A DNA stretch of 64,000 bases, taken from contig CBDBDT010000002.1 of assembly GCA_965203975.1 (NCBI GenBank), forward strand, positions 2,604,001-2,668,000. The letters are read 5' to 3'. A program made the position numbers and the translations under genes. This document shows positions 60,659 to 64,000 of this stretch, piece after piece. The notes under the pieces were generated by a model. The model had not been told where the DNA came from, made no database searches, and saw only the letters and a program-made list of their open reading frames with translations. Every line of letters starts with the position of its first letter. Position 1 is the first letter of the stretch. This stretch comes from CATOSK01 sp965203975. Lineage in GTDB: Bacteria; Chloroflexota; Dehalococcoidia; Lucifugimonadales; UBA3495.

Positions 60659-61528
60659 TTACAGGGGTTCCCAGTGTCGGGTGTTGCCCTCGCGAATGAC
60701 CTTGCCAATCTGCTTGCCAGGAGGGAAGTGGCCCGCGGCGACAACCCAGCCCTCCTTCTCGGCAAGGTCCAGCAGCCTCTCGCGGCTGGCAGCGCTGATT
60801 TCCTTGTTCCAGTCCACGCCGGCGCACCAGGTGGACTCGGAAACCTGGGCGATGTTGTGGAGCAAGTCCCCGGCGACCATAGCCTTTTGTCCACCGGAGT
60901 TGATCAGGACAACCTGATGCCCGGGAGTGTGCCCGGGGGCCGGCACTACCATGACTCCTTCGGAGACTTCGTGCTCGCCTTCGACGATCTGCTGGAGTCG
61001 AAGGCGCCGGAGGGGTATGACCTGCCGCTGAACGTGGGGGCTCTGCTCCAGCATCTTCTCTTCGGTGTAATAGTCGTAGTCGTCCTTGGAGATGATGTAG
61101 CGGGCGCGGCGGAAGTTGGGGGCGGGCATCCCGCCGGAATAGCGGAGGTTCCAGCCGACATGGTCGGCGTGAAGGTGGGTGTGGATTACGAAGTTGACCT
61201 GGTCGGAAGGGGATACGTTGGTGTTGCGCGTGTTGTCCGGAGGGGTGAGAACGTCGCTGACCAACTCATACAGGTTGCCAGTGACGTTGCCGCGATCGGG
61301 GTGGGGCCCGGGACCCATGCCAGTGTCGACGAGGATGGTCCTGTCGGAGCTGACCAGGACCAGGACTCCGTAATAAAGCTGCAACTGGCCGTCTTCGAGG
61401 GTGTCCTTGTAAGGCTCCCAAGCGCTTTCGGGGACCTCGGGGAACATTGCGGAAGGGGCGCGGGACGGGGGAACCATGTCGATGACCGCGGTCATCTCAA
61501 AATCGCCAATCGTAGCCTTGTCTGCCAT
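60659..61528 (-). CDS. Metallo-beta-lactamase-fold hydrolase
   Basis: A 289-residue protein. Metal motif HTHLHADH (116-123), upstream TILVDTGMGPG, then PAPGHTPGHQVVLI and GDLLHN, and a C-terminal AAGHFPPG: a complete dinuclear site. Without a diagnostic extension the substrate (lactone, thioester, glyoxal-type) is unclear; the arrangement resembles AHL-lactonase-like family members. ATG 61528 follows AGGAGGAG. Confidence 0.9.
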   Translation of the reverse strand: MADKATIGDFEMTAVIDMVPPSRAPSAMFPEVPESAWEPYKDTLEDGQLQLYYGVLVLVSSDRTILVDTGMGPGPHPDRGNVTGNLYELVSDVLTPPDNTRNTNVSPSDQVNFVIHTHLHADHVGWNLRYSGGMPAPNFRRARYIISKDDYDYYTEEKMLEQSPHVQRQVIPLRRLRLQQIVEGEHEVSEGVMVVPAPGHTPGHQVVLINSGGQKAMVAGDLLHNIAQVSESTWCAGVDWNKEISAASRERLLDLAEKEGWVVAAGHFPPGKQIGKVIREGNTRHWEPL

Positions 61529-61654
61529 CTGCTCCTCCTGATTTCGCTTTGTGTTGAAGCCGTCCCGACCAGACCAACACCGGATTCCGGGATGGATCCG
61601 GGGACCTGTGCGGAAGCGGCGCACAGCGGCGGAAAACCGCCGGTTCAGTCCGGT

Positions 61655-62167
61655 CTAATATTGCACCAGTGAAAATACGTCATAATTGGACAGCCGCTCG
61701 CGGCCGCCGAGACCGGTTAGCTCAATGACCAACCCGATCCCGGCCACCACGCCGCCGGAAATCTCTACCAGCCTGGCGGCGGCTTCCAACGTCCCGCCGG
61801 TAGCCAGCAAGTCGTCCAGAATCAGCACCGGCTCGCCCGGGGCGATGTCTCCCGAGTGAATTTCCATGACGTTGGAACCGTATTCCAGGGAATATTCGGC
61901 GGAGTGGGTGTGGGCGGGCAGCTTGCCCTCCTTGCGGACGGGGACGAAGGGTTTGTTCATCTGATAGGCCAGGGGGGCGCCGAAGAGGAAACCCCTGGAC
62001 TCGATGCCCACAACGGAGTTGAACTCAAGGTCCCAATACCGGGCGATAAACCCGTTGACCACGGTGCTGAAGGCGTGGTGGTCTTTGAGCAGAGGTGTGA
62101 TGTCCCGAAACAGGATACCCGGCTTGGGAAAATCCGGGATATCGCGGATGTACTGCTTAAGATCCAT
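61655..62167 (-). CDS. apt: Adenine phosphoribosyltransferase
   Basis: A 170-residue protein of standard Apt length: MDLKQYIRDIPDFPKPGILF opening, DITPLLKD, ESRGF (56-60), PVRKEGKLP, and the PRPP loop VLILDDLLATGGT (114-126). It makes AMP from adenine and PRPP. ATG 62167 gives the canonical N-terminus; an extension to 62206 is not conserved-looking. A promoter lies about 70 bp upstream. Confidence 0.95.
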   Translation of the reverse strand: MDLKQYIRDIPDFPKPGILFRDITPLLKDHHAFSTVVNGFIARYWDLEFNSVVGIESRGFLFGAPLAYQMNKPFVPVRKEGKLPAHTHSAEYSLEYGSNVMEIHSGDIAPGEPVLILDDLLATGGTLEAAARLVEISGGVVAGIGLVIELTGLGGRERLSNYDVFSLVQY

Positions 62168-62522
62168 GAAGTGGCCGGTCGCCCGTTTGCCTGCCTGTGC
62201 GGGCACAAGGTTGGGAAGCGTCGGTAAAAATCACGAGAAGTGTAGTTTAAGCGGCGAATCGCGTCAAGGCACCTTTCGCGAACCGCCAGGGCAATCACAT
62301 TTGGGCCCTAGAAGACCTCTTGACGCTCACGATACAGTGGCTTACCCGGTAAAGTGAAGGATGGGCAGTGCATCCCGCACTCCAGGCAATAATTGTCGAT
62401 AGGATATATATGCACCAAGAATCAGCACCAACATGATGGTGCTTCCATATGGGATAGCCCAGCGCGAACCGCAGATTGGAGCGAGCGCAGGAAAACGGGG
62501 AGGCAAGCACAAACAGGGCCGT
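62168..62522. other. 355-bp region between apt and pgpA
   Basis: It contains the apt promoter (62239-62267) and, from 62300 on, AT-richer sequence with short palindromic words (CACTTTACCGGGTAAGCCACTG on the minus strand). No gene recognised. Confidence 0.5.
62239..62267 (-). promoter_or_regulatory. Promoter of apt
   Basis: Minus strand: TTGACG (62267-62262), 17-bp spacer, TACACT (62244-62239). Confidence 0.6.
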
Positions 62523-62996
62523 TCATTGGAAGAACAGCAGGCGCATAGCATTCAGGGCGACGGCGCCGTACAAGCCTGCAGCGAGGTCGTCGGCCATGAT
62601 TCCCAATCCGCCGTGGAGGGATTCGAAGCGGCGGGCGGGCCAGGGTTTGAGGACATCGAAGATGCGAAAACACAGGAAGGCGGCGGCCAGCCAAACGAGT
62701 TCCTTGGGGAGAAACAAGCAGGTGACCCAGAGGCCGACGAATTCGTCCCAGACGGCCACCGATGGGTCCGGGTCGCCGGGGGTTATCAGGGTTCCCGCTG
62801 CCCAGATACCGAGCACGAAACCGGCGACGATCATGCCGTAGAGAACTGGCGACGTGCTTCCCACCGGAAGCACCCAGTAGATGACTGCAGCGGCAAGGCT
62901 GCCCACTGTCCCGGGGGCGACGGGGGAGAGTCCCGTCCCGAACCCGGAGCCGATGAAGCGGCCGAGGGCGGTGAGCCAGCGGGCGGTCGAGCCCAA
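62523..62996 (-). CDS. pgpA: Phosphatidylglycerophosphatase A
   Basis: A 157-residue membrane protein with the PgpA signatures: GSGFGTGLSPVAPGTVGSL at the N-terminus, DPSVAVWDEFVG, and FRIFDVLKPWPARRFE followed by GGLGIMADDLAAG. It removes phosphate from phosphatidylglycerophosphate in phosphatidylglycerol synthesis. The predicted start is TTG 62996, 8 bp after the metallopeptidase stop, with no clear ribosome-binding site, so coupled translation is likely. Confidence 0.9.
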   Translation of the reverse strand: MGSTARWLTALGRFIGSGFGTGLSPVAPGTVGSLAAAVIYWVLPVGSTSPVLYGMIVAGFVLGIWAAGTLITPGDPDPSVAVWDEFVGLWVTCLFLPKELVWLAAAFLCFRIFDVLKPWPARRFESLHGGLGIMADDLAAGLYGAVALNAMRLLFFQ

Positions 62997-63004
62997 GAGG
63001 AAGG

Positions 63005-63373
63005 TTACCCGTAGCCGAGGCGGTGGAGGGCGTCCTCGTCCATGCCGAGGTAGTGTCCCACCTCATGCCAGAGGGTCACCCGGATTTCATCCTGGACTTC
63101 TTCCAACGTGGAGCAGCTTTCGAGGATGGGGCCACGGAAAAGGATGATCCGGTCGGGCAAGGCCGGCCCGACTCCTTCCCTTTCGGTGACGGGGACGCCG
63201 GTGAACAATCCGAAGAGGGTGCCGGGGGAATCCAACAACTCCAGGTCGTCCTGGCTGGGCCAGTCCTCGACGGATATGTCCACGTTGTCCATGCGGCGGT
63301 GGATGTGAGCGGGCAGGGCGCGGTAGGCATGGCGTACCATCCTGGCGAACTCGCGGGAAGATACCGGAACCAT
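63005..63373 (-). CDS. Minimal zincin metallopeptidase-like protein
   Basis: A 122-residue protein from ATG 63373: REFARMVRHAYRALPAHI at the N-terminus, PDRIILFRGPIL, and the C-terminal zinc motif LWHEVGHYLGMDED (HExxHxxGxxE). These are the features of the small bacterial metallopeptidase-family proteins with a minimal MMP-like fold, whose substrates are unknown. It sits between nfo and pgpA in a tight minus-strand operon (gaps of 7-8 bp). Confidence 0.8.
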   Translation of the reverse strand: MVPVSSREFARMVRHAYRALPAHIHRRMDNVDISVEDWPSQDDLELLDSPGTLFGLFTGVPVTEREGVGPALPDRIILFRGPILESCSTLEEVQDEIRVTLWHEVGHYLGMDEDALHRLGYG

Positions 63374-63380
63374 GCGGGGG

Positions 63381-64000
63381 CTATTGCCTGGCGCCGACCC
63401 GTCGGCGGATGTCCTTGAGGAGATCGATGTTGGGCTGGTCGGGACCCTTGCCACCAAAGCCGGGGACCTCGAGGAAGAAGGGCACGTCCTGGAAAGCGGG
63501 GTGGGCCATGACGGCCTCGAACCCTTCCTCTCCAATTAGGCCCTCGCCGATGTTGTCGTGGCGGTCGACGCCGGAGCCGCAGGGCTGCTTGGAGTCGTTG
63601 GCATGGACGGCGGCCAGCTTGTCAATGCCGATGTCGGCGTCGAACTCTTCCATCATGGCGTTGACGCCGGCGGTGGTGGTGAGGTCGTATCCGGCGGCGA
63701 AGCTGTGCTGGGTATCCAAGCAGATGCGGAGGCGGGGGCTGTCCACCGCCTTGATAATCTGCCCCAACTCCGCGAACTTGGCGCCGATGTGCTGGCCCAT
63801 TCCGGCCATGTTTTCCAGGCAGAGGTACGGGCCGTCCGGGGACTGGTCGAGGACCTGGCGGATGCCGACGACGGCCTGCTCGAAGATGGCGTCGTAACCG
63901 ACTCCCTTGTGGCTGCCGGGGTGGAAGATCACGCCACCAGCCCCAATCTCGGCGGCAAGGGTCATGTAGTTGACCAGGGACTGGATGCCCTTTTCCAGGT
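63381..64000 (-). CDS. nfo: Deoxyribonuclease IV (endonuclease IV), 5' end outside window
   Basis: About 206 residues are visible and the frame is open to the right edge (KGIQSLVNYMTLAAEIG). Metal-ligand motifs of AP endonuclease 2-family TIM barrels: FHPGSHKG, CLENMAG, CLDTQHSFAAGYD, HANDSKQPCGSGVDRHDNIGEG, and FFLEVPGFGG near the end. It cleaves 5' of abasic sites in base excision repair. It is the upstream gene of the minus-strand nfo-zincin-pgpA run. Confidence 0.93.
   Translation of the reverse strand, partial: LEKGIQSLVNYMTLAAEIGAGGVIFHPGSHKGVGYDAIFEQAVVGIRQVLDQSPDGPYLCLENMAGMGQHIGAKFAELGQIIKAVDSPRLRICLDTQHSFAAGYDLTTTAGVNAMMEEFDADIGIDKLAAVHANDSKQPCGSGVDRHDNIGEGLIGEEGFEAVMAHPAFQDVPFFLEVPGFGGKGPDQPNIDLLKDIRRRVGARQ

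Noticed and set aside
59642..61672. A 676-codon open frame on the plus strand
   Set aside because: It runs antisense to two coherent minus-strand genes (acidic-tail protein and metallo-beta-lactamase-fold hydrolase) and across their terminator and promoter regions.

Overview
This is a GC-rich bacterial chromosome segment with short intergenic gaps, Shine-Dalgarno-led genes and recognisable sigma70-type promoters. No rRNA or other decisive taxonomic marker is present. The mix of peptide ABC transporters, two DUF3500 proteins, a xanthine-dehydrogenase-family hydroxylase, XdhC, a DUF35/thiolase pair and a split TPP decarboxylase resembles uncultured Chloroflexota (Dehalococcoidia/SAR202-like heterotrophs). 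That placement is inference and should be tested with GyrA and LepA trees.

Layout. 0-5 kb: a Ppx/GppA phosphatase cut by the window edge and overlapping a thymidylate-kinase-like gene, a second kinase paralogue with an altered P-loop, a VOC protein, galU, a MITE-like repeat and a DinB-like protein. 5-9.5 kb, minus strand: lepA, two oligopeptide-ABC ATPases, and tRNA-Leu and tRNA-Lys behind one promoter. 9.6-24 kb: a metallophosphoesterase, an asparaginase-like protein with altered active-site residues, an MFS carrier, RNase HI, a possible small-RNA or micro-ORF unit, the MobA-like/XdhC maturation pair, a class-I glutamine amidotransferase-like hydrolase, gyrA behind a 24-bp tandem duplication, an alpha/beta hydrolase, a flavin reductase, a BtuF-like protein and a second MFS carrier.

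24-31 kb: two DUF3500 paralogues flank a PD-(D/E)XK nuclease-like gene; behind them lie the large and FAD subunits of a molybdenum hydroxylase, with no adjacent 2Fe-2S subunit. 31-34.3 kb: a GmrSD-type (DUF262/DUF1524) restriction gene split by an IS3-family element. 34-42 kb: a beta-hydroxyacid dehydrogenase, a dienelactone hydrolase, a second degenerate repeat, a two-subunit TPP decarboxylase, a HicBA toxin-antitoxin pair, a Cys-less thiolase with a DUF35 partner, a duplicated-domain protein of unknown function and a small membrane protein.

42.7-56.2 kb: three consecutive peptide ABC clusters, each lipoprotein receptor + DppB-type + DppC-type permease, none with ATPases. All three have a hairpin between receptor and first permease. 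Clusters 1 and 2 have near-consensus promoters. An IS630-family element sits at a TA that looks like the first two bases of the -10 box of cluster 3, apparently separating that promoter's halves. The ATPases at 7-9 kb are the only candidates in view to energise the clusters. 56-64 kb: an amidohydrolase, a sulfite-oxidase-like molybdoenzyme with a flavin reductase partner, a site-2 protease, an unrecognised protein with an acidic tail, a metallo-beta-lactamase-fold hydrolase, apt, pgpA, a minimal zincin and a truncated nfo.

No CRISPR array, prophage or complete defence island was seen. Defence-related content is the broken GmrSD gene, the possible nuclease and HicBA.
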